Positions 8,453 to 17,164 of a stretch of DNA of 64,000 nt are shown here, one piece after another. A program made the translations under genes and the position numbers. The notes under the pieces are model-generated. The model was given only the letters and a program-made list of their open reading frames with translations. It was not told the origin of the DNA and made no database searches. The stretch comes from CAZNPL01 sp964574815 (GTDB lineage: Bacteria > Planctomycetota > Phycisphaerae > UBA1845): contig CAZNPL010000002.1 in the NCBI GenBank assembly GCA_964574815.1, positions 179,835-243,834 on the forward strand, in the 5' to 3' direction. Position 1 is the first letter of the stretch. Every line of letters begins with the position of its first letter.

Positions 8453-10534
8453 ATGGGACTTGACGCGCTGTTCTCCCCACGCTCGGTGGCGGTGATTGGG
8501 GCTTCCAATCGAGAGCTGACCATCGGCTATCGCATCGTACAGAACCTTCTGGATTTCGGCTTCCAGGGGCCGGTGTGTCCGGTCAATCCGAAGGGAGGCG
8601 AGATCCGCGGGCTTACGGCCTATCCGTCAATCCTTGAAGTACCCGGGCCGGTGGACGTCGCTCATATCGTGATCAAGAACACCTTGGTCCCCGCGTGTTT
8701 GGAGGATTGCGCCAAGGCCGGCGTCCAGGCGGCGATTGTCAACACCGCGGGGTTCCGTGAGATCGGGCCGGAGGGGGCCGCCCTGGAAAACCAGTTGCGT
8801 GAAATCGGACAAAGAACCGGCGTCCGCGTGTTCGGGCCCAACTGCCAGGGCGTCATCAACGCCGACCCGGCCGTCCGCGCCTACTGCAACTTCACCTTCA
8901 CCAAACCCACGCCGGGACACGTCTCGATTGTGGCCCAGAGCGGCGGTGTCGGCGAGGTCATCCACCAGCGCCTCACCGAACTGGGCCTCGGCGTGCGCTA
9001 CTACGCCAGCAACGGCAACGCCTGCGACGTTTCGATCCCCGAGATCATGGCGCATTACGGTCAGGATGATCAGACCAAGGTCATCATCGTCCATATCGAA
9101 AGCCTGACCGATCCGCGGGCCTTCATGGAAACCGCAGCGGAAATCACCCGCCGAAAGCCCATCCTGGCCATGGTCGTCGGCAGAACCGCCGAGGGCGCCA
9201 AGGCCGTCACCTCACACACCGGCGGCATGATGAGGCAACACGCAGCCATCGAACTCATTTTCGAGAAGGCCGGCATCGTCGCCTTTCGCAACACCGACGA
9301 GATGTGCCAGGCCGCGATCGGCTTCGCCACTCAACCCGTGCCCGCCGGTAACCGCGTGGGCATGATCGCCAACACCGGCGGCCCCGCGATCATCGCCACG
9401 GACAACCTGATCGAGGGCGGCATGGTCATGCCCCCGCTGTCCGCGAGAACGGAGTCATTCCTGAAGGAGCGGCTCTATCCGGAGGCCTCGATCAACAATC
9501 CGATCGACGTATTGGCTACGGCCGGTCCGGAACATTTTGCGGCCGCCATCGCCGCGTTGTCCGACGACGAATCGATCGACGCGATCTTCCTCAACTTCGT
9601 CACGCCGTTCTTCGTGGACACCAAAGGCGTCGCCCGCGAAATCGCCGATGCAAATCGGCGGTCGCGCAAACCGATCATCGCCACGGTGATGACCGAAAAG
9701 AAAGGGTGGGCGAAGACGCTCGAGATCATCCGGGACAGCGGCGTGCCGGTGTACGACATGCCGGAGACCGGCGCCCAGGTGCTCGTCGCGATGTCACGAC
9801 ACGCAGCGCTTTCCGCGAGACCGAGTGAGACTCCTACGTCATTCCCCGATGTCGACAGGGCCCGCGCCCGCTCGATCGTGGAAAGAACGAAAAGTGCGGG
9901 ACGGTCGAGCATGCCCGCCGCCGATGCCTATGAATTGCTGGCTGCCTACGGGATTCCAGCCGCCCGGCATGCATCCGCAGCGAGCGTCGACGAGTGTCTC
10001 CGCGCAGCTGACGAGATCGGGTATCCGGTTGTCCTGAAGGTCGACGCCGAGTCCGTGGTCCACAAAACGCGGAGCGGCGCCGTCGTCCTCAACGTCCAAG
10101 ACCGTAGTGAGTTGAGCGAAAAGGCCGCCCAGCTCTTGAACCGCTTTGCGGGCGAATCGCCAAGGCTCCTTGTTCAGCAACAACTGCCGCCGGCATGTGA
10201 GGTGATCGTCGGCGCGAAGGCCGTCGAGGGCCTGGGGCACGTGATCATGTTCGGGCTCGGCGGCGTCTACGTCGAAGCACTAGGCGACGTCAGCTTCAAG
10301 ATCACACCCCTCACCGCCCACGAGGCCGCCGAGACGATCGAATCGATCCGCGCCCATAAGGTACTCACCGGAGCGGCCGGCCGCCCCGGCGTGGATGTGG
10401 CCGCCCTGGCCGAGATCATCCAACGGGTCTCGCAGTTGCTGGTCGAAAATCCTGAGATTCGCGAGATGGACATAAATCCACTTTTCGCCTCACCGAGTGG
10501 AGCGACGGCGACCGACGTACGGGTGATGCTCTGA
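8453..10534 (+). CDS. ADP-forming acyl-CoA synthetase (acetate-CoA ligase family), alpha-beta fusion
   Basis: About 693 residues. The N-terminal CoA-binding Rossmann domain starts with SPRSVAVIGASN, followed by the succinyl-CoA-ligase-like domains with GPNCQGVIN, SGGVGEV and SHTGGMM, and a C-terminal ATP-grasp domain from about residue 480 (PVVLKVDAESVVHKTR; GLGGVYVEALGD). The enzyme interconverts an acyl-CoA, ADP and phosphate with the acid, CoA and ATP through a phospho-histidine. In an aromatic or amino-acid catabolic setting it would activate an acid or save energy from an acyl-CoA. ATG 8453 has GGAG nine bases upstream; the upstream extension to 8357 lacks family similarity. Substrate unknown. 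Confidence 0.9.
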   Translation: MGLDALFSPRSVAVIGASNRELTIGYRIVQNLLDFGFQGPVCPVNPKGGEIRGLTAYPSILEVPGPVDVAHIVIKNTLVPACLEDCAKAGVQAAIVNTAGFREIGPEGAALENQLREIGQRTGVRVFGPNCQGVINADPAVRAYCNFTFTKPTPGHVSIVAQSGGVGEVIHQRLTELGLGVRYYASNGNACDVSIPEIMAHYGQDDQTKVIIVHIESLTDPRAFMETAAEITRRKPILAMVVGRTAEGAKAVTSHTGGMMRQHAAIELIFEKAGIVAFRNTDEMCQAAIGFATQPVPAGNRVGMIANTGGPAIIATDNLIEGGMVMPPLSARTESFLKERLYPEASINNPIDVLATAGPEHFAAAIAALSDDESIDAIFLNFVTPFFVDTKGVAREIADANRRSRKPIIATVMTEKKGWAKTLEIIRDSGVPVYDMPETGAQVLVAMSRHAALSARPSETPTSFPDVDRARARSIVERTKSAGRSSMPAADAYELLAAYGIPAARHASAASVDECLRAADEIGYPVVLKVDAESVVHKTRSGAVVLNVQDRSELSEKAAQLLNRFAGESPRLLVQQQLPPACEVIVGAKAVEGLGHVIMFGLGGVYVEALGDVSFKITPLTAHEAAETIESIRAHKVLTGAAGRPGVDVAALAEIIQRVSQLLVENPEIREMDINPLFASPSGATATDVRVML

Positions 10535-10571
10535 GCAGGCGATTAGCAGATCGGTTGTGGTCGGCCGGCCC

Positions 10572-10910
10572 TCACCACTGCCAGCCGGGCGGCGGCGGCT
10601 GATTCTCCTCGGCGGCCTGGACCTTCGCCACCCACGCCTCGTGCGCCGCCTTCGCGTCACCGACCGTGGCGTGGCGTTCCCATTCGCCGTCCAGCCAGCC
10701 GCCATGCACTTTGGTCTCGAAGAGCTGCGGCGGCCCCTCTGACAGCGACATGTTCAAAGCGAGGAAGACCGTTTCGACTGTGCCGTACACCACCTTTGTC
10801 CTGGCAATGCGACACCCCGACTCCCTTGAGCCCTCGTACCATTCTGACCACTTCTGGTAATCCGGCTCCTCAACGACCTGGTTGTTCTGAAGGATGTAGT
10901 AGCGCCCCAT
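10572..10910 (-). CDS. Small conserved protein, copy A
   Basis: About 112 residues starting MGRYYI, with a strong AGGAAGGG ribosome-binding site and a sigma-70 promoter that ends just upstream. It is clearly paralogous to the protein at 12188-12535: both have a Y/FREW or YQKWSEWY stretch, CRIART/CIARTS, VETVFL/VTVFLG, LFET, GGWLD and an ending with HEAWVAKV. Small proteins with the VFLGxxMxxxxGPPxLFET pattern are, from memory, found in phages and diverse bacteria; the function is not known. No signal peptide or membrane segment. Confidence 0.8.
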   Translation of the reverse strand: MGRYYILQNNQVVEEPDYQKWSEWYEGSRESGCRIARTKVVYGTVETVFLALNMSLSEGPPQLFETKVHGGWLDGEWERHATVGDAKAAHEAWVAKVQAAEENQPPPPGWQW

Positions 10911-10938
10911 GGTGACCCTTCCTACTTGGACCTCACCG

Positions 10939-10967
10939 AAGATAGCAATCGGCTCACGCGGTCGCAA
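10939..10967 (-). promoter_or_regulatory. Sigma-70 promoter of small protein copy A
   Basis: Reading the minus strand, TTGCGA (10967-10962) and TATCTT (10944-10939) are separated by exactly 17 bases. A start near 10932 would give a leader of about 20 bases, so the gene start is ATG 10910 and not the longer frame beginning at 10967. From here to 11201 no gene was recognised. Confidence 0.65.
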
Positions 10968-11201
10968 GGCGCTGCATTCACTCCGCAGTCAAGCCTTTGG
11001 AACCCGGTGCCGGTGAATCGAGGATCCGCCGAATCCGGTCCGGATGCAGCTCGGGGAAAGCCGGGGCGGGGTCCTCCACCGACACGAACCCCGCAGGCCA
11101 CCGTGCACCTCGTCCCGAACCTGCCTGGTTTGCCGGATCACCGGCCGTTGGAGATTCGCCATCCGCCTGCCCGCTGCCGATGTCGCCGCGACGCCGCGAT
11201 C

Positions 11202-11230
11202 TTGCGGTCGATTGCGGGCTAACGTACATT
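11202..11230 (+). promoter_or_regulatory. Sigma-70 promoter of the ACT-domain gene
   Basis: TTGCGG (11202-11207) and TACATT (11225-11230) are 17 bases apart. The predicted start near 11237 gives a short leader containing GAGGTG ahead of ATG 11260. Confidence 0.55.
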
Positions 11231-11259
11231 GCGTCACGTGCTCTTGAGGTGTGACGCTC

Positions 11260-11667
11260 ATGAAATTCAAATGCGACGTTGTCGAACAGATTACGGTCCA
11301 AGTGAAAAACCGGCCCGGCGTGCTCGCCGACCTGTGCGCCCATCTTTCGGACCACCGTATTAACGTCCGCGCCATGGCCGCCGTTGATCCTTCGGAAACC
11401 GGCAGCGTGCGCCTGGTCGTCAACGATACAGAGGCGGCCAAACAAACGCTCGAGCAGGTCGAATTGCCGTTCTCCACGGCGACCTGCCTGGCCGTGGAGA
11501 TGCCCAACACCCCCGGGGGACTGGTCGGCATTGCTCGTAGTCTTTCCTTGGCAGGCGTGAATATCGACTACATGTACGGCAGCGGCCTGGCCGGGGCGGC
11601 AACCGCCCTAGGGATCTTCGGCGTTTCCAATCTCGACCGCGCGCTCGCACTGGATTGGGAGAACTGA
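11260..11667 (+). CDS. Tandem ACT-domain protein
   Basis: About 135 residues made of two ACT modules. The first begins VVEQITVQVKNRPGVLADLC, the usual ligand-binding loop of ACT domains; the second starts near residue 72 (LAVEMPNTPGGLVGIARSL) and ends GIFGVSNLDRALAL. ACT pairs of this size act as stand-alone sensors of amino acids or other small molecules. ATG 11260 lies nine bases after GAGGTG; the in-frame GTG at 11251 would overlap that site. It stands alone under its own promoter, next to the oxidoreductase genes. The ligand cannot be told from the sequence. Confidence 0.85.
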   Translation: MKFKCDVVEQITVQVKNRPGVLADLCAHLSDHRINVRAMAAVDPSETGSVRLVVNDTEAAKQTLEQVELPFSTATCLAVEMPNTPGGLVGIARSLSLAGVNIDYMYGSGLAGAATALGIFGVSNLDRALALDWEN

Positions 11668-11767
11668 AGTCGGTTGGATGCTTTGCACAGCGTTGGCCGA
11701 CCGGCATGGCCGTCCGCCCGCCAACCGTATGAGTTGAGCTCACAGGACATGAGGGTGGTCCTGACGG

Positions 11768-12052
11768 ATGACGACGCCCGACGCGTATGATCTCCTCCAC
11801 GTGCGTGAGGGGCTCGATAACGACGAGCGCCAGGTTCAGGAAACCGTGGGGCGCTTCGTCGATGAGCGTGCTCCGCCAATCACTTCCGAGGCCTTCGACC
11901 ATCACCGCGTCCCGACTGAAGTGATCCTGGCTATGGCGACCGGTGAGGCCATCGGCTGCGTCGGCCTCAGCGAGCCGGAGGGCGGCACCGACACCGGGCG
12001 GTGGAGTAGGGCAGCCAAACGCCCGCCGCAGCGAGGCGAGAGGGCCATCTGA
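11768..12052 (+). pseudogene. Remnant of a glutaryl-CoA dehydrogenase-type acyl-CoA dehydrogenase
   Basis: The first 50 residues (DLLHVREGLDNDERQVQETV, then GRFVDERAPPI and EAFDHHRVP) closely resemble the N-terminus of glutaryl-CoA dehydrogenases. Only about six residues later comes GEAIGCVGLSEPEGGTD, a motif that lies some 70 residues further on in intact enzymes, and the frame then runs into unrelated sequence and stops. The FAD and catalytic base regions, about 250 residues, are missing. This is therefore a gene broken by an internal deletion and loss of its 3' end. Glutaryl-CoA dehydrogenase belongs to the lower benzoyl-CoA pathway, which fits the surrounding genes. Confidence 0.75.
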
Positions 12053-12129
12053 CGGCGCAACTCACCGCAAGATTGCGAAAGTTAACGTCTCAACTCACTA
12101 CTTTCCCGCGCACCATAAAACACTCTCTA

Positions 12130-12158
12130 TTGCATCTTCCGCCACCGGGAGTTATACT
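12130..12158 (+). promoter_or_regulatory. Sigma-70 promoter of small protein copy B
   Basis: TTGCAT (12130-12135) is followed after exactly 17 bases by TATACT (12153-12158). The start near 12165 is downstream of the first in-frame ATG (12161), which confirms ATG 12188 with AGGAG at 12175-12179 as the gene start. Confidence 0.7.
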
Positions 12159-12187
12159 CGATGGGCCTGAGAATAGGAGCTGCGAAA

Positions 12188-12535
12188 ATGGAGCGCTTCT
12201 ACGTTCTCTATGCCGACGGCGCCGTGGGTCAGCCAGACTTTCGCGAGTGGGCAGCGTGGTACGCCAACTCCTACGAGAGGCACCGTTGCATTGCCCGCAC
12301 CTCGATGAAATTCGGAACCGTGGTCACCGTCTTTCTCGGCGTGAATATGGCGCTGGAGGAAAACGAACGGCCCGTGCTGTTCGAGACGAGGGTCGTGGGG
12401 GGCTGGCTGGATGACCAGTGGCAGCGCTATTCAACGCTGAACGAGGCGCGCGCGGGCCATGAAGCGTGGGTTGCCAAGGTCCACGCGATGGAGGAGCAGA
12501 ACGAGCTTCCACCTCCGGACTGCCCTGTCGGGTAG
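12188..12535 (+). CDS. Small conserved protein, copy B
   Basis: About 115 residues (MERFYVLYADGAV start), a paralog of the protein on the opposite strand at 10572-10910. Shared blocks are the FREWAAWY region, CIARTS, VTVFLGVNM, VLFETRVVGGWLD and HEAWVAKVHAMEEQN. Both genes keep good promoters and ribosome-binding sites, so both are probably expressed. The conserved aromatic and Trp residues suggest a compact soluble domain. No function can be assigned. The two copies flank the ACT gene and the dehydrogenase remnant. Confidence 0.8.
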   Translation: MERFYVLYADGAVGQPDFREWAAWYANSYERHRCIARTSMKFGTVVTVFLGVNMALEENERPVLFETRVVGGWLDDQWQRYSTLNEARAGHEAWVAKVHAMEEQNELPPPDCPVG

Positions 12536-12648
12536 CTCGCGGTAGGGCCGGCACTTGCGGAGCTCGCATGGGGCTGCCTTGGACTGCCTGAACGCATCGC
12601 GCCGTCAAGCGGAAGCAGTGGAACCGCCCGGCGCTCGAGTGGCTCAAA

Positions 12649-13773
12649 ATGGGACGCGAGTTTCTCGAGGGTAACGAGGCGATAGCCCGCGGGGCGATGA
12701 AAGCCCGCTGTGACTTCTTTGCCGGGTACCCTATTACGCCGGCTTCGTCAATTCTGCACCATATGCTGGAGCTCGTGCCCAGGGCGGGCGGTGTGGCCAT
12801 TCAGGCCGAGGACGAAATTGCATCGCTAGGCTTCTGCATTGCCGCCGCGATGGCCGGTCGCAAGGTGATGACCGCGACCAGCGGCCCGGGGATCAGCCTA
12901 TACAGCGAAAACGTCGGGCTGGCCCAAATCGGCGAGACGCCGCTGGTCATTGTCAATATCCAGCGCCAGGGCCCGGCCACCGGTTCTGCAACCAAGGGCG
13001 CGGAGGGAGACATTCAGTTCACGCGGTGGGTGACCTCCGGCGGGCTCCCGGTCATTGCTCTCAGCCCGGCCACCGTCGGCGAGGCGTACGAGCTGACGTA
13101 TCGCGCGTTCAACCTTGCAGAACAGTACCGCTCGCCCGTCTTCATCCTCGCCAGCAAAGAAGTCGGCGTGACGACCGAGTCCGTGGACTTGAACGCCATC
13201 GACCTTCCGCCGCTCGTAGAGCGCAGGTGCGTGGAAGACGACGACGAATACCTGCCGCACCGTTTCAAACGGCTGGCCGACGTGCCGGCGATCTCTGCAT
13301 TCGGCGGGACGCACATCGCCCGGTTCACTACTTCGACGCACGATCAGGCCGCGTTCCTGACAACCAAGCCCGCGGTTATTCAGGAGATGATCGACCACTA
13401 CACGGCCAAGATCGACGGGGCCGCAGACGACATCGCCCTGGTCAAACGCGACTTTCAGGATGGGGCCGGCGTGCTGGTCGTCAGCTATGGCATCACCTCG
13501 AGGTCGGTTGCCGTAGCCGTAAGGGAGGCCCGCGGGCGCGGCATCCGGATCTCATCGCTGGTCCTCCAGACGCTCTGGCCGGTTCCCGAGAAAGCGATTC
13601 GGGAAGCCATGCAGGGAATCGAGAAGATCGTGGTGCCGGAGATGAACATGGGACAGTATCGGCTCGAGATCGAGCGGCTGGCTCCGGCCGGCGTCGCAGT
13701 TCTCGGCGTGAACCAGATGAATACGAGCCTGATTTCGCCGGCTGAGATTCTGCGCACAGGGGGTCTGCTGTGA
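12649..13773 (+). CDS. 2-oxoacid:ferredoxin oxidoreductase alpha subunit (KorA-like)
   Basis: About 374 residues. The N-terminal pyrimidine-binding domain starts FLEGNEAIARGAMKARC with GYPITPAS, AEDEIASLG and TATSGPGISLYSE, all typical of 2-oxoglutarate or related oxidoreductases; the transketolase-like C-terminal domain is seen in VSYGITSRSV and LQTLWPVPEK. With the beta-gamma fusion encoded next (overlap GTGA) it would oxidatively decarboxylate a 2-oxoacid to acyl-CoA and reduce ferredoxin. In Thauera aromatica a KorAB enzyme regenerates ferredoxin for benzoyl-CoA reductase, a role that would fit here; phenylglyoxylate is another possible substrate. The ribosome-binding site is weak. Confidence 0.9.
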   Translation: MGREFLEGNEAIARGAMKARCDFFAGYPITPASSILHHMLELVPRAGGVAIQAEDEIASLGFCIAAAMAGRKVMTATSGPGISLYSENVGLAQIGETPLVIVNIQRQGPATGSATKGAEGDIQFTRWVTSGGLPVIALSPATVGEAYELTYRAFNLAEQYRSPVFILASKEVGVTTESVDLNAIDLPPLVERRCVEDDDEYLPHRFKRLADVPAISAFGGTHIARFTTSTHDQAAFLTTKPAVIQEMIDHYTAKIDGAADDIALVKRDFQDGAGVLVVSYGITSRSVAVAVREARGRGIRISSLVLQTLWPVPEKAIREAMQGIEKIVVPEMNMGQYRLEIERLAPAGVAVLGVNQMNTSLISPAEILRTGGLL

Positions 13774-15146
13774 AAGCGAGTGCGGTCCCCACGGCGAAGT
13801 GGCCGACTTACATGACCGATGGGCTCGGGCCGTTGCCCTTCTGCCCCGGGTGCGGTCACCATGTCGTCACCCGCGCCTTAGACCACGCGCTGGTGAAGCT
13901 CCAACTTGACCCACGCGTGATCGTCGTGGTGACCGACATCGGCTGCATTGGCCTGGCGGACCGCTACTTCATCACAAACGCGTTTCACGGCCTCCACGGG
14001 CGCGCGATCACCTACGCCTGTGGACTGAAGCTGGCCCGTCCCGAACTGACCGTCATCGTTCTCCAGGGCGACGGGGGCTGCGGCATCGGTGGGACACACC
14101 TGCTCAACGCTGCCCGCCGCAACATCGGTATCAAGCTCATCGTGGCGAACAACTTCAACTACGGGATGACCGGCGGACAGCACTCGGTGACTACGCCCAG
14201 CGAGGCGATCACGCCCACGACGCCGTGGGGTAATGTCGAGAGCGCCATGGACCTCTGCGGAACCGCGATCGCGGCCGGCGCCGCCTGGGTTGCACGATGC
14301 ACGATGTTCGACAAAGACCTTGCGGACGTCATGGCCCGGGCCCTGGCGGAGCCGGGATTCGCAATGCTCGATGTCTGGGAGCTGTGCACGGCCTACTACG
14401 CGTCGCGCAACAAGATCAAGCAGAAGGAAATGAACGCGCTGCTGGACCTCCTCGGCATGAAGCGCGGCGTACTGGCCGACACGCCGCGGCCCGAGTATAG
14501 CGCGCGTTATCGGATGGCCTGTGGTTCCAACCGAGCATCGACCAGGCACAGGCCTGCGATCGATGTTGAATACAGCAACTGCGTGGAACGGCAGACCGGA
14601 ATAGTCATCGCCGGCAGCGCGGGACAGAAGATCAAGTCCACGGCGACGCTCATGGGCCGGGCCGCCATGATGAGCGGTCTGGATGCCACGCAGAAGGACG
14701 ACTACCCCATCACGGTCATGACCGGACACTCACTTGCTGAGCTCATCTTCAGCCGGCGTCCCATCGAGTATACGGCCATCGAATCGCCCGACTATCTTCT
14801 GGTGATCTCCGAGGACGGACTGAGGAAGACGCGCGACCAGTTCCAGCAGCTCCCGAGCACTTCCACCGTGTATGTCGAACACTCCCTCGACCTGCCGCCC
14901 ACCAAGGCGAAGGTGGTTCGCTGTGCAATGGCCGAGGCAGCCGCCCGGACGAGTCGGCAGTCGATGGCGGTCATCGCGGTGGCGGCCATGCTGCAACACA
15001 CGGGGCTGTTCCCGCTCGAGGCTTTCGGGCGGTCCATTTCGATGTTTCAGAAGGCCGATATCGCCGAGATCAATCTCAAGGCGCTGAAGGTCGGCGCCGC
15101 GCTTGCGAGCGGTAGTGGGTTCGGGTCCCAGCGTGAAGGAGGCTGA
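13770..15146 (+). CDS. 2-oxoacid:ferredoxin oxidoreductase beta-gamma fusion (KorB-KorC)
   Basis: About 458 residues from a GTG overlapping the preceding stop, with a GGGGG-rich ribosome-binding site. Residues 1-265 are the thiamine-diphosphate-binding beta subunit: PFCPGCGHH near 25, TDIGC, GDGGCGIGG and NNFNYGMTGGQHS. Residues 275-450 match the gamma subunit (GIVIAGSAGQKIKSTATL, then LAELIFSRRPIEYTAIESPD). Normal KorB is about 280 residues and KorC about 180, so this is a full fusion. The usual RGG motif of the gamma subunit is replaced. No separate ferredoxin-like delta subunit is found nearby. Confidence 0.88.
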   Translation: MKASAVPTAKWPTYMTDGLGPLPFCPGCGHHVVTRALDHALVKLQLDPRVIVVVTDIGCIGLADRYFITNAFHGLHGRAITYACGLKLARPELTVIVLQGDGGCGIGGTHLLNAARRNIGIKLIVANNFNYGMTGGQHSVTTPSEAITPTTPWGNVESAMDLCGTAIAAGAAWVARCTMFDKDLADVMARALAEPGFAMLDVWELCTAYYASRNKIKQKEMNALLDLLGMKRGVLADTPRPEYSARYRMACGSNRASTRHRPAIDVEYSNCVERQTGIVIAGSAGQKIKSTATLMGRAAMMSGLDATQKDDYPITVMTGHSLAELIFSRRPIEYTAIESPDYLLVISEDGLRKTRDQFQQLPSTSTVYVEHSLDLPPTKAKVVRCAMAEAAARTSRQSMAVIAVAAMLQHTGLFPLEAFGRSISMFQKADIAEINLKALKVGAALASGSGFGSQREGG

Positions 15147-15251
15147 GGCTGCAAAACCTGTCGCGGCCAACTCTCTCATCGTTCCCACGACCGATTCGTG
15201 CAAATCATCGGTCCAAGAGGTCGAGTTCAACCGGGGTGGCTTGCCCGCGGC

Positions 15252-15280
15252 TTGCCTGGGACTGAGCAATGGTCCAGAAT
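15252..15280 (+). promoter_or_regulatory. Possible promoter before moaA
   Basis: TTGCCT (15252-15257) and CAGAAT (15275-15280) are 17 bases apart, 54 bases before the moaA start. The match is moderate. The remaining spacer 15147-15251 shows nothing else. Confidence 0.35.
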
Positions 15281-15333
15281 GTGGCAAGTGACTTGTTGTA
15301 CGAGCAACGCTCGTCATTCAGGATTCGACCGCC

Positions 15334-16458
15334 ATGCTGCCATGGTTAGACGGCGTTCTGCGGCGCCTCAATAAAGCTGGTGCCGCGCGCAAGGACGCGT
15401 TCCTACGCTTTCTTGACGCCCGGGCAGAAGAGAGGCGTGCGAAGATCGGGCGTGAGGTTCGTGACGTGGAGACCGCACCCGGTCCGCTTATTGACGGGTG
15501 CGGGCGTTGCATCGATCACTTGCGGCTATCGTTGACCGACCGCTGCAATCTAGCCTGTAGATACTGTAGTGCCGGCAAAACGAAAGAACGGAGCTGTTGC
15601 CTGGATCTCAACTTCGGCGTCGCGATTGTCGATTGGCTTTCGCGACAACACGGCGTTCGGCATGTCCGCCTTACGGGGGGCGAGCCGCTGCTTCATCCTC
15701 GGCTTTTGGAGCTGGTTCAACGGCTGAAGCAGCTCGGAACGCTGCGCGAGATCACGCTGACCACGAATGCTCAGGCGCTTGCGCGCCAGGCCCACCGACT
15801 GCGAGCAGCCGGCCTGACGCGCGTCAATATCTCGCTGGACACGCTGAATGCGAAGCGCTTTACGCGGCTCACCCGCGGCGGCGACATCACCCACACGCTG
15901 CGGGGAGTGGATGCGGCCCTTGAAGCGCGCCTTACGCCGGTACGGATCAACGTCGTCGTCCAGCGCGGGGTCAACGAAGAGGAACTGTCCCAAATCGCGC
16001 AATGGGGACTCGGCCGCGGCTGTACCGTGCGGTTTCTCGAGATCATGCGGATTGGTCCGTCGCGGCGCGCCTTTCATGAACGGTTGGTGTCTGCGGCCGA
16101 GGTCCTCGAACTCCTGAGCCGGCACTTTGCTCTGCGACCGATCCCCGCGCCACCAGGACAACCCGCCACAGACTTCGCAGCCAGCAGTCTGACCACCGGC
16201 ACCCCACTTGGCGTGCTTGGAGTAATCGCATCGACGTCGCGACCTTTCTGCAGAAGCTGCCGGCGCCTGCGAGTTACGAATCGCGGTGAGATTCTCTCGT
16301 GCCTGTTCGACACACGCGGATCAAGTCTCTTGCCGGCCTGGGATGGACGAACATTGGACGAGGCCGTAGCGGATAGAATTCTTCAAGTCGCGGTTTTGGC
16401 CAAGCCCCGGACGGGGAACCGTGTTCAGTGTAAGTCCATGAGCTCGATCGGTGGTTAA
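15334..16458 (+). CDS. moaA: GTP 3',8-cyclase MoaA (molybdenum cofactor synthesis)
   Basis: About 374 residues. The radical-SAM cluster ligands are C71, C75 and C78 (DRCNLACRYCS), the GGE motif is in LTGGEPLLHP, and the second, substrate-binding cluster has C306, C309 and C323 (CRSCRRLRVTNRGEILSC). The protein ends in SSIGG; the double-glycine tail is needed by MoaA and marks this as a true MoaA and not another radical-SAM enzyme. It makes the first intermediate of molybdopterin. The N-terminal 50 residues, ahead of the GCGRCIDHLRLSLTDRC start of the usual domain, are an extension. The gene sits with the MOSC and MobB-FdhD genes between two molybdoenzymes. Confidence 0.92.
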   Translation: MLPWLDGVLRRLNKAGAARKDAFLRFLDARAEERRAKIGREVRDVETAPGPLIDGCGRCIDHLRLSLTDRCNLACRYCSAGKTKERSCCLDLNFGVAIVDWLSRQHGVRHVRLTGGEPLLHPRLLELVQRLKQLGTLREITLTTNAQALARQAHRLRAAGLTRVNISLDTLNAKRFTRLTRGGDITHTLRGVDAALEARLTPVRINVVVQRGVNEEELSQIAQWGLGRGCTVRFLEIMRIGPSRRAFHERLVSAAEVLELLSRHFALRPIPAPPGQPATDFAASSLTTGTPLGVLGVIASTSRPFCRSCRRLRVTNRGEILSCLFDTRGSSLLPAWDGRTLDEAVADRILQVAVLAKPRTGNRVQCKSMSSIGG

Positions 16459-16502
16459 ACTGGACATCTGAAAACTCGAGCTACAAACGGGAACGCTGAG
16501 AT

Positions 16503-16991
16503 ATGCAGGAAAACCAGCCTTCTCCGGGCTTCGTGAGGACCGGTACCGTGATCGCCGTCAACATCTCGGCCGGCGGTATCCCCAAGAACAACGTCGGGCA
16601 GTCGGCGGTCACGGCCGACGGCCTCGTCGGCGACAGTCAGGCGCACGACAAGCACCGCCGCCCGCACCGGGCGGTCACCATCCAGGACGTCGAGTTGCTC
16701 GATGAACTGGTCGCCGAGGGCTACAAGGTCGCACCAGGGATCATGGGGGAGAACCTGACGGTGCGCGGACTTCATGTTCAGCGGCTGAGTGTCGGTGATC
16801 GTCTGCATTTTGAGGACGGCCCCGTGCTCGAGCTGACCGAGCCGCGCAAACCGTGTTTTATCCTCGACGAGGTACACCCGCAACTCAAGGACTCAGTGGT
16901 CGGGCGTTGCGGCTACCTCTGCCGCGTGGTTCAGACCGGCACGTTTCGCGTGGGCCAGCAGATATCGGTGTCGCGCAGCCACCAAGAGTGA
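16503..16991 (+). CDS. MOSC domain protein
   Basis: About 162 residues. The MOSC fold is shown by GTVIAVNISAGGIPK, DGLVGDSQAHDKHR, PGIMGENLTVRG, LSVGDRLHFEDG and the conserved cysteine in EPRKPCFIL. The HRAVTIQD stretch is also typical. MOSC domains act in sulfur transfer or handling of the molybdenum cofactor. It lies 44 bases downstream of moaA on the same strand, so the two are probably co-transcribed. The interval 16992-17164 has no recognised gene. Confidence 0.88.
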   Translation: MQENQPSPGFVRTGTVIAVNISAGGIPKNNVGQSAVTADGLVGDSQAHDKHRRPHRAVTIQDVELLDELVAEGYKVAPGIMGENLTVRGLHVQRLSVGDRLHFEDGPVLELTEPRKPCFILDEVHPQLKDSVVGRCGYLCRVVQTGTFRVGQQISVSRSHQE

Positions 16992-17164
16992 CAGGATGAA
17001 AATGGCATGAGTGAGGGCGGATTGCGCTGCGTGACGGCCGTCCTGGTCGAAGGGCTGAGTACACGCGCGCCCGCGCAGGAAGTTATGCTGAAAAGTTTCA
17101 ACACGTCGGCGGATTACTCCCCGCGATGTCCGCCGACGAGGATCGTGGCCTCGCGGGTGACACC

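Noticed and set aside
10978..11445. Minus-strand open frame opposite the ACT gene
   Set aside because: It overlaps the well-supported ACT protein and has no recognisable domain, although its last 35 residues look slightly protein-like.
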